Source: Thalassoglobus neptunius (GTDB taxonomy: Bacteria > Planctomycetota > Planctomycetia > Planctomycetales > Planctomycetaceae). From it: DNA of 64,000 nt. The translations under genes were made by a program, and so were the position numbers. Under the pieces are notes generated by a model. That model had not been told where the DNA came from. It made no database searches and saw only the letters and a list, made by a program, of their open reading frames with translations. The stretch's first letter is position 1. Each line of letters opens with the position of its first letter. Where the stretch lies: the NCBI RefSeq assembly GCF_007859735.1, contig NZ_SIHI01000010.1, positions 1 through 64,000 on the forward strand, in the 5' to 3' direction. Positions 16,603 to 25,335 of this stretch are shown here, in pieces.

Positions 16603-17016
16603 TTGAGCCGACTACCTGACAGCGGAGAACGGTCTCAGTTTGAGACAGGAGCCCAGAGAGACGCATCGAGAGGCAAGGGACTCCCCTCGGAACTCTATCC
16701 TCCATTCCTTCGGCTCATGGCTCAGAGACTCGAGGACGGAGCCGAGAAGTATGAGCGGGGGAACTATCGGAAAGGGATTCCGATCTCTCGATATCTCGAT
16801 TCCCTCCTGAGGCATACATGGCAACTCTCTGAGGGTGATACCTCGGAGGATCATCTCGGAGCGATCGGATTCAATGCCCAGGGAATCAAGTATACTCTCG
16901 ATGCTATCGAGGCCGGCAATCTCCCTGAGTCTCTCGATGATCGGCCCTGGAAGAAACAAGAGCCGGAGTTTGATGGCTGGTCACTCTGGCCAGCGGATTT
17001 CCCAGGCGAAAAATGA
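16603..17016 (+). CDS. dATP/dGTP diphosphohydrolase-like protein (DUF5664 type)
   Basis: A 137-residue protein matching the phage family annotated as dATP/dGTP diphosphohydrolase N-terminal domain (formerly DUF5664): RSQFETGAQRD, then RLEDGAEKYERGNYRKGIPI, SRYLDSLLRHTWQL and EDHLGAIGFNAQG. Family members are all-alpha MazG-like enzymes thought to trim purine dNTP pools. The same family occurs in phages that replace adenine, but no PurZ-like gene is present here. TTG start with GGAGG 9 bases upstream. The 3' end overlaps the next gene by 4 bp. Confidence 0.78.
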   Translation: MSRLPDSGERSQFETGAQRDASRGKGLPSELYPPFLRLMAQRLEDGAEKYERGNYRKGIPISRYLDSLLRHTWQLSEGDTSEDHLGAIGFNAQGIKYTLDAIEAGNLPESLDDRPWKKQEPEFDGWSLWPADFPGEK

Positions 17017-17279
17017 GAGTTGACCTCCGAGGGAAGCGGTACGAATTCCGGAAATTCCGATCTCAGAGACACTGGGGCGAATGTGATGACCCCAGGACTC
17101 CGGGAAAGGAGATCCGGATTGAGAGGAGCCTCAAGGAGGATTCTCCGGAGTTCCTGGAGACGGTCATTCATGAGGCCTTGCATGGTCTCTTCCCTGATCT
17201 CAAAGAGGAAGCGGTTGACGAATCCTCAAGATCTTTGAGAGTGCTCCTCTGGAGGCTCGGTTTCAGAAAGGCGGTTTGA
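17013..17279 (+). CDS. Small zincin-like metalloprotease
   Basis: An 88-residue protein with a zinc-protease motif HEALH (residues 53-57) in ETVIHEALHGLFPDL and a downstream EEAVDE that could supply the third ligand. The rest resembles short phage SprT-like or zincin proteins. Its ATG overlaps the upstream stop. Substrate unknown; it is the second HExxH protein of the late operon. Confidence 0.65.
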   Translation: MRVDLRGKRYEFRKFRSQRHWGECDDPRTPGKEIRIERSLKEDSPEFLETVIHEALHGLFPDLKEEAVDESSRSLRVLLWRLGFRKAV

Positions 17280-17280
17280 T

Positions 17281-17955
17281 TTGGCTCGGGTTGGAATCAT
17301 AGGAGATACGCATTGCCCGGCAATGCTGAGGCGGTATCCGGCCTTTTTGAGCCGAACTTTCGAACGGTGGGGAGTTGATACCATTGTTCATATCGGAGAC
17401 CTGGTTGACTGGCACGCGATCAACTTTCATGGAAAGCACGCCGATGCTCCAGGCGTCAAAGATGAGGTAAGGAAGGCTCGGAGGCAGGTTCAGAACCTCT
17501 ACCAGAGGTTTCCAGAGGCAACCTGGATCATCGGCAACCATGATGACTTGCCGGCCCGTAGAGCCGATGCCATAGGATTGCCAAGCGATGCAATCGTGAA
17601 CCCTGTCGAATACTGGGAGGTTCATGATTGGAGCCTGGTCGAACGGTTCGGATATATCGAGATTGACGGGGTTCTATACTCTCACGGAGAGATCGGCTCT
17701 CAGGGATTGTACGCAGCAATCAATCAGGCCAAGGCGGAAACGGCCTCGGTTGCGATTGGCCATCTTCACGGAAATGCCGGAGTCTCTTGGGTTGCGAACA
17801 AGGCCCGGAGACTCTTTGGCCTCTCGGTCGGTTGCGGGGTTGATTGGCGAGTTCTCGCGATGAAATACGGGCGGAAGTTTGGCAAGAAACCTCTGATTGG
17901 TTGCGGAATCGTCATTGACGGAAGCTATGCAACTTGGGAGCCAATGGCTCTCTAA
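17281..17955 (+). CDS. Calcineurin-like metallophosphoesterase
   Basis: A 224-residue enzyme with the dinuclear-metal motif series GDTH (8-11), GDLVDWH (39-45), GNHDD (about 85-89), a later SHGE and GHLHG (about 160-164). This is a complete active site for hydrolysis of phosphomono- or diesters. Phage copies may act on nucleic-acid ends, protein phosphates or nucleotides, and the neighbouring pyrophosphohydrolase-like gene suggests nucleotide metabolism. TTG start with AAAGGCGG upstream. No signal peptide. Confidence 0.85.
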   Translation: MARVGIIGDTHCPAMLRRYPAFLSRTFERWGVDTIVHIGDLVDWHAINFHGKHADAPGVKDEVRKARRQVQNLYQRFPEATWIIGNHDDLPARRADAIGLPSDAIVNPVEYWEVHDWSLVERFGYIEIDGVLYSHGEIGSQGLYAAINQAKAETASVAIGHLHGNAGVSWVANKARRLFGLSVGCGVDWRVLAMKYGRKFGKKPLIGCGIVIDGSYATWEPMAL

Positions 17956-18005
17956 TCGGCTCCTCACTTCTCTTTTCTCTTCTCTCTCTTCTGAAAGGTT
18001 TCCCG

Positions 18006-21000
18006 ATGGCCTGGGGTTCAGCAACGTTCAACGGTTCAAGCTCAAAACTCACGTTTCACCCTGGCAAGAGTTATCTTGATCAGATTGCGGAACTCGGAAC
18101 GGCTCCTTTCATCTTCATTGTGTTCAAGCCTACGGGGGTTGCCGGCCTTCAGGGGTTGGTATCGGAACTCTCGGCTCCGGCCTCAGGGATTCGGAGAGCC
18201 GTTCTCCGAATGGACGATAACACGATCGACGGGAACCACGGTTTCACGTCGGTTTCCGAGTTCTCAAACTCAGTCGGAACCGTCTCAGCCGGCTCCTGGA
18301 ATCTTGCGAGCCGATGGCATGCAATGCTCCCGAGTTCAACAAAAATCTGGATCGGAGTAAACGGCAACACTTATCACAACGGCTCCAACTATCAAACAAC
18401 GCTCTCAAACGGTGGTATTGAGATCGGCCTTGATAACATTGTGGGCTCAGTGGACAACTTTTTCGCCGGGGATGTTTGTGCTGTTGGTTTCGCGACAAAC
18501 AACACGTTCACGGATCACGCCGACGTATGGAACTCCGGGGATATCGTCAATCTCGAAACATTTCCGGGCCTGGAGCACTTGATTCTCTTCGATGATTCAA
18601 CCGGGCCGGTTGACGTTCTCGGAGGAGCCGAACTCACGGCAACCGATTTGACTTACAAAACAGATGCCACAATTCCTTCCTCGGTTGCAGCCTACACAGC
18701 TACCGAGGTTCCTCATCTCGGTTTCGCGGTTCATGAAACCGAGTTCTCTCACGGGGAAACTGAAGACTCGGGAAATGTTCCAGTTGGTTCAGTCGTCTCG
18801 GTTCCTATCGAGATTGTCAACACTGGCTCAGTGACTCTCAACGTCTCGGGGTTCTCGGTCTCGGGGGATCTTGTTTTTGACTACTCGGATTCCTTCTCCC
18901 CGTTCAGCCTCCTCAATGGAGAATCGAGGAAAATCCGAGTGAGACTCGGGGCCTCGTCGGTTGGTGAGAAATCTGGCTCGGTCACAGTGGCCAGCGATGA
19001 CGACGACAACGCCAACTCAGTTCTCAATCTGGAATGGACGGTTGACGCCGTTTCTCCGGTTGCCGAGCCGACTCTTACGAAAGGGGCCGGAGGGACTCCT
19101 CCAGCCGAGGGAGAAAGAACTTCCTACTATCCGGAGGGCTCCTGGCTCCTGAGTCCTTTTGCTCAGGTTGCCGAGGTTGGAGAGGAGTTCTTTTTCGGAA
19201 TCATTGCAGCCCAGGAGGGAGGAATCCGGGGAATTCGGTATTGGTGGAACGGTAACACGGTTGTCGTCAATACGCTCACGGTCCGAAACGGCCTCCTCGG
19301 GTTCTGGGCAAAGATCGTCCCTGGAGCCGTTTCAGGGAATGAGCAAATCTATGCAACAATTCTTGCAGCCGATCCATACGCACAGGAGAAGGTTGTTCCG
19401 TTTCCGTTGTATGTGACTTTTCTTGATGGCTCCTCCGATGTTGTTCACGTAGGCCGCCCCGATATGGAGGCCGGGCTCGGAACCGAGGCCTCCCCGTTCC
19501 TCTCTCTCGACGATGCAAGAAACGCTCTCAGCCTGACAAATGGAGGCAGGGTGATTTTTCATGAGGGGAATGTTGAGATTCCCTATGGACCGGCAACGAA
19601 AGTCAATTCAGGGGTTTGGTCTTTTGAAATGGCCTCCGGGGAAGATCGGGAAAACGTCAACTATATTTTCACAGGAACGGCCTCAACTCATATCCGGCTC
19701 AGGGTTCATCGGCTCATTGTTCAGGGGCTCTACTTGCCGACAAACCAGGTGAGTTGGATCAACAACGATGGCAATGAGGCTAACGCAGTTTTCACGACCT
19801 GGAAAAACAACCTCATCAACAACCCTGAGGGCCGGTTGACCCTCCTAGGGAATCATCAGAACACAAAATCAGTAGGCTCCTCTCACACTCGTGAATTTAC
19901 AAGAGAAGCAACTCAAGAGAATGAGTTTCGGGATACGTTCCAGGGAACTCAGGGTTACTACTCGATTTCCGATTCTTGCGAGTTGCTCAATCGAGACATT
20001 TCAACCTCTCCCTATATCGTCAATCTCCGAGGCCGGAGGATCGACTACGGTTTATTGAGGGAGCAAGTCAACGCTCTCTCAATCAGCTATTCGGGAGGAG
20101 CAACGCCAACGGTTTCGAAAACCCAGGTGAACGCATCGAATAACGGGCGGCTCATTCTGGAGGAGAACGGAACTCCGGTTTTTCAAATCAAGCTCAGAGA
20201 TTCTCTAGCCAATGTAGTCGACACTGATCCAGGTGACAGCGAGGCACCTGATCCAGACGGAATCGGGGATAGTGATGCTCACACAATGGCTCAGGTTGCA
20301 GCCCTGATCAACGCTCAGCCCGGTTGGAGTGCAACGGTCCACGCCGATTACCTGGCTCTCGATGAGTCAACTCGGCAGCTTGACGGAACCTATTTGAACA
20401 ACGGGGCCAGCCCCGGAGCCTTCACAGGGGTTTCGGTTCCGGTGACTCTCAAAGTCTGGTCGGACAATCACGCCGATTTCATTCAGTCTTTTGACACAGG
20501 GGCGAATCCAGTTCCACGATTTTTTTTTGATTGCCGACACGATCAAAACCCGGCTGATTTGGCGGCAACCCTCGGGGAGAATCAATCCGATGTTCAAGGG
20601 TTGATCATGTCCTCATCAAACGGAACGAGAGACGGCGGGGCCTATTTTATTTCGATCGTCAACGCAGCCTCCTCAAACGTCTCTCAGCTATCCGGAACCT
20701 TTGAGAACTGGAGAATCTCTCACTGTACCTGGGCCGGAACTCAGGGAGTGAGTCTCAGGACCGATCGGACGGGCTCGAATGAGTTCATTCCTACGAATTT
20801 CGTCATTGATAACTCGGCCTTTCAGTATCTCGACAACTGGGAGGAGGATTTTGACGGGGAGTTGTACCTCCGGAACTCGACTCAGGTTGATAATGATTGG
20901 AGTGGTTCAGGTTGGGGCCTGACTCAATCGGAATCGGTTGCCGAGTGGTCTCTTGATGCTGAGGGACGGCCTCAGATTGGCTCAACCCTGGGCTCGAAAA

Positions 21001-21326
21001 CCCTGGCGGGTTTCACAGAGTGGAGCCTCTGGCCTGATGGCACGGAGTTCTCCTCAGATGGCTCCGAGGCCATTGGATCGGCTCCGATTCCTTCAGCCGA
21101 AACTATCGATGGAACCTGGGTTCTCTTCATTCCTGAGAATCTGAGGAGAAGTTTCCTCACGTCCTCAGGAGATCTCCGAGCCTCTCTGGTGACAACCTCC
21201 TATTCTGGAGGAGATCCAGCCGGCCCGGAGGATCTCAAAGCCTCTATTGTCGATTCCAATGGAAACTTGAAACCTGGGCTCCTCCTTGCCGGAGTCCTGA
21301 AACCCTCGGTCCAACCTCCAGCCTAA
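18006..21326 (+). CDS. Giant LamG/beta-helix tailspike-like protein
   Basis: A 1106-residue protein. Residues about 1-220 resemble a LamG/concanavalin-like domain. Residues about 235-350 look like a DUF1573/choice-of-anchor-D Ig-like domain (VPIEIVNTGSVTLNVSGFSVSG), then another Ig-like stretch. From about 480 comes the classic start of a right-handed beta-helix (ASPFLSLDDARNALSL, GGRVIFHEGNVEI). The end is Ser/Gly-rich with a short repeated ending (DLRASL, DLKASI, NLKPGL). No signal peptide is visible. A virion tailspike or fibre is the likely role, although it lies upstream of the terminase rather than with the tail genes. ATG start with GAAAGG upstream. Confidence 0.65.
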   Translation: MAWGSATFNGSSSKLTFHPGKSYLDQIAELGTAPFIFIVFKPTGVAGLQGLVSELSAPASGIRRAVLRMDDNTIDGNHGFTSVSEFSNSVGTVSAGSWNLASRWHAMLPSSTKIWIGVNGNTYHNGSNYQTTLSNGGIEIGLDNIVGSVDNFFAGDVCAVGFATNNTFTDHADVWNSGDIVNLETFPGLEHLILFDDSTGPVDVLGGAELTATDLTYKTDATIPSSVAAYTATEVPHLGFAVHETEFSHGETEDSGNVPVGSVVSVPIEIVNTGSVTLNVSGFSVSGDLVFDYSDSFSPFSLLNGESRKIRVRLGASSVGEKSGSVTVASDDDDNANSVLNLEWTVDAVSPVAEPTLTKGAGGTPPAEGERTSYYPEGSWLLSPFAQVAEVGEEFFFGIIAAQEGGIRGIRYWWNGNTVVVNTLTVRNGLLGFWAKIVPGAVSGNEQIYATILAADPYAQEKVVPFPLYVTFLDGSSDVVHVGRPDMEAGLGTEASPFLSLDDARNALSLTNGGRVIFHEGNVEIPYGPATKVNSGVWSFEMASGEDRENVNYIFTGTASTHIRLRVHRLIVQGLYLPTNQVSWINNDGNEANAVFTTWKNNLINNPEGRLTLLGNHQNTKSVGSSHTREFTREATQENEFRDTFQGTQGYYSISDSCELLNRDISTSPYIVNLRGRRIDYGLLREQVNALSISYSGGATPTVSKTQVNASNNGRLILEENGTPVFQIKLRDSLANVVDTDPGDSEAPDPDGIGDSDAHTMAQVAALINAQPGWSATVHADYLALDESTRQLDGTYLNNGASPGAFTGVSVPVTLKVWSDNHADFIQSFDTGANPVPRFFFDCRHDQNPADLAATLGENQSDVQGLIMSSSNGTRDGGAYFISIVNAASSNVSQLSGTFENWRISHCTWAGTQGVSLRTDRTGSNEFIPTNFVIDNSAFQYLDNWEEDFDGELYLRNSTQVDNDWSGSGWGLTQSESVAEWSLDAEGRPQIGSTLGSKTLAGFTEWSLWPDGTEFSSDGSEAIGSAPIPSAETIDGTWVLFIPENLRRSFLTSSGDLRASLVTTSYSGGDPAGPEDLKASIVDSNGNLKPGLLLAGVLKPSVQPPA

Positions 21327-21334
21327 GGCCCTCA

Positions 21335-23503
21335 ATGGTCTCCTATACGGAAAAAGAAGACTCTCGGGCCAATGCCTGGAAACAGAGCAAGCGGGCCGAG
21401 GGGCAGGACGTTTATATTCAGTTCAAGGAGGCTCTTGACCGAGGGCCAATCAACCCGGAAAGGCGGGAATCTTGCCGGTACGATCTTTTGCGTTTTTGCG
21501 ATCTCTACGGCTCGAAAAAAACGTTTTTTCTCCCCTGGTCTCGGTCTCATCTCAGAGCGGCGGAACTCCTCCAGGCAGCGGCCCTATGTGGTGAATGCTT
21601 CGCGTTTGCGATGCCTCGGGGATCGGGGAAAACCTCACTTAGCCGATGGGCCGTTCTCTGGGCCATCGCCTACGGACATTCCCCCTATTCGGTACTGATC
21701 GGAAAGACTGGCAAGAGTGCGGGACGGTTGCTCAAGTCAATCAAAACCTCCCTCAGATTCACTGAGCCTCTCTTTGAAGACTTTCCCGATTTGGTGGCTC
21801 CGATTCGGCACCTGAAAGGAGAGACTCGGAGAGCGGCAGGCCAGAAATTCCAGGGAGAGCCTACAGCGATTGAGTGGGCAACGGAAATGATCGTTCTGGC
21901 CTCCTATCCGGAGCCCTGGCTCAAAGATGCTCAAAAGAGGATCGGGGATTGGTACGGGGCTTGTTCGGCCTCGGTGATGGATGTTTGTGGAATCGAGGGG
22001 GAAATCCGAGGCCGGCAATTCGAGAGGCAGGACGGAACAATTCTCCGGCCTACTCTGGTCATTGCCGACGATCCGCAAGATAGAGAATCAGCGGCCTCCC
22101 CGAGCCAGTGCGATGAGAGAGAGCAAATCCTCAAGGCTGATGTTCTCTACCTAGCTGGCCCTGATCAACCTACGGGGGTTGTTGTTCCTTGCACGAAGAT
22201 CTACGAAAACGATCTGGCCGATAGGCTCCTGGATCGGAGAAGAAATCCAGAATGGCAGGGGGAAACCTCCAGACTGGTTGAAAAGTTCCCAGGTGAGGGG
22301 CTCCCTGAGGCTCAGAGGAAGCAAGTCGATCAGAAATGGGAGGAATACCGGAGGATTCGAGAGGAGAGCCTCAGGAGCGGCAACAAAGGCCGAGAGGCGA
22401 ATGAGTTCTACTCACAGAATCAGGAAACTATGGACCTGGGCTCAGAGGTTTCCTGGCCTGAGAGGTTCTTTCCCAAGAAGGGGGAAACCTCAGCGATCCA
22501 GCACGCAATGAACCTCCTCTATGCTGGCCCTGAAGCCTTTGAGGCCGAGTATCAAAACGCTCCTCTACAATCAACACAAACTGAAGTTGAGCAACTCAAT
22601 CCAATCCTGATCTCAGAGAGGCTCTCCTCGGTCGAGAGAAAGATTCTCCCTCTGAGTTGCCATACAATTACAGCCTTCATCGACATTTCGGAAAATGTTC
22701 TCTGGTGGGCGATTCTTGGTTGGGGGGATGGATTCCGAGGCTCAGTGATTGATTATGGAGCCTTTCCAGAGCAGGGAAAGCACTATTTTACACTCCGAAC
22801 GGCAAAGAAGACTCTCAAGACTGAGGGAGCCAAGGCCCTGAAGCAACCCGGCCTCGGTCTGGAGGCATCCCTCTCCTGGGGATTGAAACAGGTGACTCAG
22901 AGGCATATCGAGCCAATCTACTTGAATGAGAATGGCCATCAATTCAGAGTGGCTCAAACCCTCATTGATTGTAACTGGAATCAATCAACGGCAATCACTC
23001 ACGCATTTTGCCGGGCTCGGAAGAACTTTCTCCCGAGCCGAGGCCGGGGAGTAACTTCTCCCGATGATACGCTGATCAATCCAAGGGGGAAGCCAAAACC
23101 CGGAGAGATTCGGGGCCTACGGTGCAAGGTTGTCCCAAAAGACTCAGGCCGAGAGGTTCTCTATGATTCGAACTATTGGAAAACATTCATCTCGAATCGG
23201 TTGTTAGTTCCGGTGGAAGATCCTTCAGCCCTGACCATCTTTCAGGCTCATCCAACATCTCACAAAATGTTTTCTGATCAGGTTTCAGCCGAAAATCATT
23301 ATCGACACAAAATCAAGGAGTCTGAGGTTGATATCTGGAGTCTACCTCCAGGGGATTCAGACAATCACTTTTTCGATTGTTTGGCCGGAGCGGCAGTTGC
23401 GGCAAGCCTGACAGGATTGAAGCTCTCAGGAGTTGCGGCTCCCCGAACTCGACAGAAAAAACGAATCAAGAGACGGCGGAAAATCTCTCAACTTTCAGTC
23501 TAG
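21335..23503 (+). CDS. Terminase large subunit
   Basis: A 722-residue packaging motor. The N-terminal ATPase has Walker A MPRGSGKT (93-100) and Walker B LVIADD (241-246) followed by PQDRESA. A C-terminal nuclease-like half carries acidic residues in TAFIDISENVLWW and later Asp-rich segments. At 722 residues it is longer than most terminases, with a charged insertion around residues 330-390. It sits immediately before the gpW-like and portal genes, as in lambda-type head modules. No small subunit was recognised. Its stop codon lies inside the second copy of the 28-bp repeat. Confidence 0.9.
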   Translation: MVSYTEKEDSRANAWKQSKRAEGQDVYIQFKEALDRGPINPERRESCRYDLLRFCDLYGSKKTFFLPWSRSHLRAAELLQAAALCGECFAFAMPRGSGKTSLSRWAVLWAIAYGHSPYSVLIGKTGKSAGRLLKSIKTSLRFTEPLFEDFPDLVAPIRHLKGETRRAAGQKFQGEPTAIEWATEMIVLASYPEPWLKDAQKRIGDWYGACSASVMDVCGIEGEIRGRQFERQDGTILRPTLVIADDPQDRESAASPSQCDEREQILKADVLYLAGPDQPTGVVVPCTKIYENDLADRLLDRRRNPEWQGETSRLVEKFPGEGLPEAQRKQVDQKWEEYRRIREESLRSGNKGREANEFYSQNQETMDLGSEVSWPERFFPKKGETSAIQHAMNLLYAGPEAFEAEYQNAPLQSTQTEVEQLNPILISERLSSVERKILPLSCHTITAFIDISENVLWWAILGWGDGFRGSVIDYGAFPEQGKHYFTLRTAKKTLKTEGAKALKQPGLGLEASLSWGLKQVTQRHIEPIYLNENGHQFRVAQTLIDCNWNQSTAITHAFCRARKNFLPSRGRGVTSPDDTLINPRGKPKPGEIRGLRCKVVPKDSGREVLYDSNYWKTFISNRLLVPVEDPSALTIFQAHPTSHKMFSDQVSAENHYRHKIKESEVDIWSLPPGDSDNHFFDCLAGAAVAASLTGLKLSGVAAPRTRQKKRIKRRRKISQLSV

Positions 23504-23527
23504 GTGGGGGGATTGTCCCTAAGGGTA
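23500..23527 (+). repeat. 28-bp direct repeat, copy 2
   Basis: Identical over 28 bp to 13850-13877. The first bases overlap the terminase stop codon (GTC TAG). It is followed by a 115-bp leader with a CCAA-GGC-TTGG hairpin inside an AGACT/AGTCT pair, then the gpW-like gene. It therefore heads the head-morphogenesis genes as copy 1 heads the lysis genes. Confidence 0.9.
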
Positions 23528-23642
23528 AAGACTCTTTTTATTCTCCAAGGCTTGGAAGTCTCTCACCTGGAGGTTGGTCTCATGTGATTCCTGATGATCT
23601 CGACAACGTGACCACGAATTGAGAAAGGGAAGTGATAATGAA

Positions 23643-23819
23643 ATGACCACAGATGATCTAAAAAAAATTGCTGAAACGGGGATCAAGAAGTTGAAGACGG
23701 ACGGAACTGAAACCGAGTTTCAGAGCCTCTCGGAGATCAACAAGCAGATCCGAAAAGGCGACCCGACAGCAAATCGACGACGACCATTTATTTCGACAAT
23801 CAACCTCTCTGGAGCCTGA
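23643..23819 (+). CDS. gpW-like head-tail joining protein
   Basis: A 58-residue protein (MTTDDLKKIAETG, then TEFQSLSEINKQIRKGD and NRRRPFIST). Size, position between terminase and portal, and the DGTETEFQSLSEI segment all fit lambda gpW, which plugs the portal before tail attachment. ATG 23643 has AAGGGAAGTG upstream. An in-frame TTG at 23619 is an alternative start. Confidence 0.72.
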   Translation: MTTDDLKKIAETGIKKLKTDGTETEFQSLSEINKQIRKGDPTANRRRPFISTINLSGA

Positions 23820-23823
23820 CAAC

Positions 23824-25335
23824 TTGAGCAACTCTCTCCTCAATTCGGTTTGCTCCTCCGAGGTTGTCTCGGCAGCTTGGAGCCCTCAACCGGCTCCGGT
23901 TGCTGAGTATGATGCAGTTAAGGCCAGCCCGAAACGCAAACGCAACTCGGGCCGGGTTCGATCTGAGGATTCGGTATTGACCGGAGCCAAAAGAACCTAT
24001 GCCTCCTCTGGAACTCAGGATCTCTACCGAAACCTGAGTATTGTTGCAAACGCTGTTCGGATGCACCTCAACTACAATACGCAATTCTCATTGAAATCGG
24101 ACTCGGGAGACGATGTTTTTGACGAAGAATTTGAGGCGGTTGTAGAGGAGTGGTCTCAGCCCGAAAACTTCGAGGCCTCTTGCCGGTTCAGCCGGCAAAA
24201 ATACACTCGTCTCCTCGAATGCCTGGCAGTGATTGACGGGGATTGCGGCTCACTCCGGCTTCAGTCTGGAATGATCCAGGCGGTTGAATCCGATTTGATC
24301 CGAAACCCGGATTCCTCCTCTGATGAGTGGGTGAATGGGGTTAAGGCCGATCGGTACAATAAGCCTCAGGCCTATTCAATCTCAGACCGAGGCCGAGGCG
24401 GTCAAGGTTATCAACCGGCCCGGGAGTATCCAGCCGAGTTTTTTCATCTTCATGCGTATTTGCATCGGTTCGACCAGTTGAGAGGAGTCTCCCCTCTCCT
24501 CTCGGCCTCAAATGACTTTCAGGATGTCTATGAGGGCAAAACTCTCTCGATGGCCAAGATGAAGGCCGAGCAACTCATCGCCCTGGTGTTTCATCGTGAT
24601 GCTCTCGATGGGCCTGGCCAACTTGACGCATCCTCAGCGGTTGAAGATCCAGATTCAGAAGTTGAAGGGGATGAGGAGGAAGTCAATCGAGCCGGATATC
24701 AGGTGGATTTCGGCTCCGGGCCGGTTCTGATCGATGCTGACCCTGGGGATGATGTGAAGTTTATCCAGGGAGACAACCCAGGCTCAAACTCCAGAGAGTT
24801 TATTCTCCTGGTGATTATGATTGCCCTCCGATCGTTGGATATTCCGTTCTCATTCTTTGACGAATCGTATACGAATTTCTTCGGCCAAAAAACGGCATGG
24901 ATGCACTATGAAAGAGCATGCAGCGACAAGCGGGCAACGGTTGCTCAGTTCCTAAACTGGTGGCTCAAATTCAGAATTCAGGTTGCGGTTTCGCGGAGAC
25001 AACTCGTCATTCCCCGTTCTGTTCTCTCAAAAGGTTACAGCCTTCAACGGCCCTGGTTTAAGTTCATTCCGGTCGGTATGCCCTGGTGGAAACCCTCCGA
25101 GGAAGTCTCCTCCAGTTCTGAGGCCATTGGAAACGGATTCACGTCTCCTCAACTTGTTTGCCGATCGATCGGGACCGATTTCAAACGGAATGTGAGAGAC
25201 ACGGCCAAGGCGATTGAATACGCCAAGTCGAGAGGGCTCCGGCTGGAGTATGGCTCCGGAAAATCAGGGAACATTGACAAGCTGATTTCAGACTCGATTT
25301 CTACCCAAGTTGCGGAGGCCTTGCTTGATGTTTGA
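23824..25335 (+). CDS. Portal protein, lambda family
   Basis: A 503-residue portal of the lambda gpB type. The N-terminus (SPKRKRNSGRVRSEDSVL, then GTQDLYRNLSIVANAVR) matches the family's basic clip region followed by the conserved helix. Later LLSASNDFQDVYEGKTLSMAKMKAEQL is the characteristic stem/wing segment. It forms the dodecameric DNA channel of the capsid. TTG start with GGAG upstream, four bases after the gpW-like stop. The 3' end overlaps the protease gene by 8 bp. Confidence 0.92.
   Translation: MSNSLLNSVCSSEVVSAAWSPQPAPVAEYDAVKASPKRKRNSGRVRSEDSVLTGAKRTYASSGTQDLYRNLSIVANAVRMHLNYNTQFSLKSDSGDDVFDEEFEAVVEEWSQPENFEASCRFSRQKYTRLLECLAVIDGDCGSLRLQSGMIQAVESDLIRNPDSSSDEWVNGVKADRYNKPQAYSISDRGRGGQGYQPAREYPAEFFHLHAYLHRFDQLRGVSPLLSASNDFQDVYEGKTLSMAKMKAEQLIALVFHRDALDGPGQLDASSAVEDPDSEVEGDEEEVNRAGYQVDFGSGPVLIDADPGDDVKFIQGDNPGSNSREFILLVIMIALRSLDIPFSFFDESYTNFFGQKTAWMHYERACSDKRATVAQFLNWWLKFRIQVAVSRRQLVIPRSVLSKGYSLQRPWFKFIPVGMPWWKPSEEVSSSSEAIGNGFTSPQLVCRSIGTDFKRNVRDTAKAIEYAKSRGLRLEYGSGKSGNIDKLISDSISTQVAEALLDV

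Noticed and set aside
23500-23527. GGGGGGA in the repeat as a frameshift signal fusing terminase to a downstream frame
   Set aside because: The terminase stop TAG comes before the G-run, so ribosomes would not reach it in the terminase frame.
23377-23622. Possible small gene containing the second 28-bp repeat
   Set aside because: The frame has no usable start codon between the terminase stop and its end. The shared peptide LGGGIVPKG simply reflects the identical DNA repeat.
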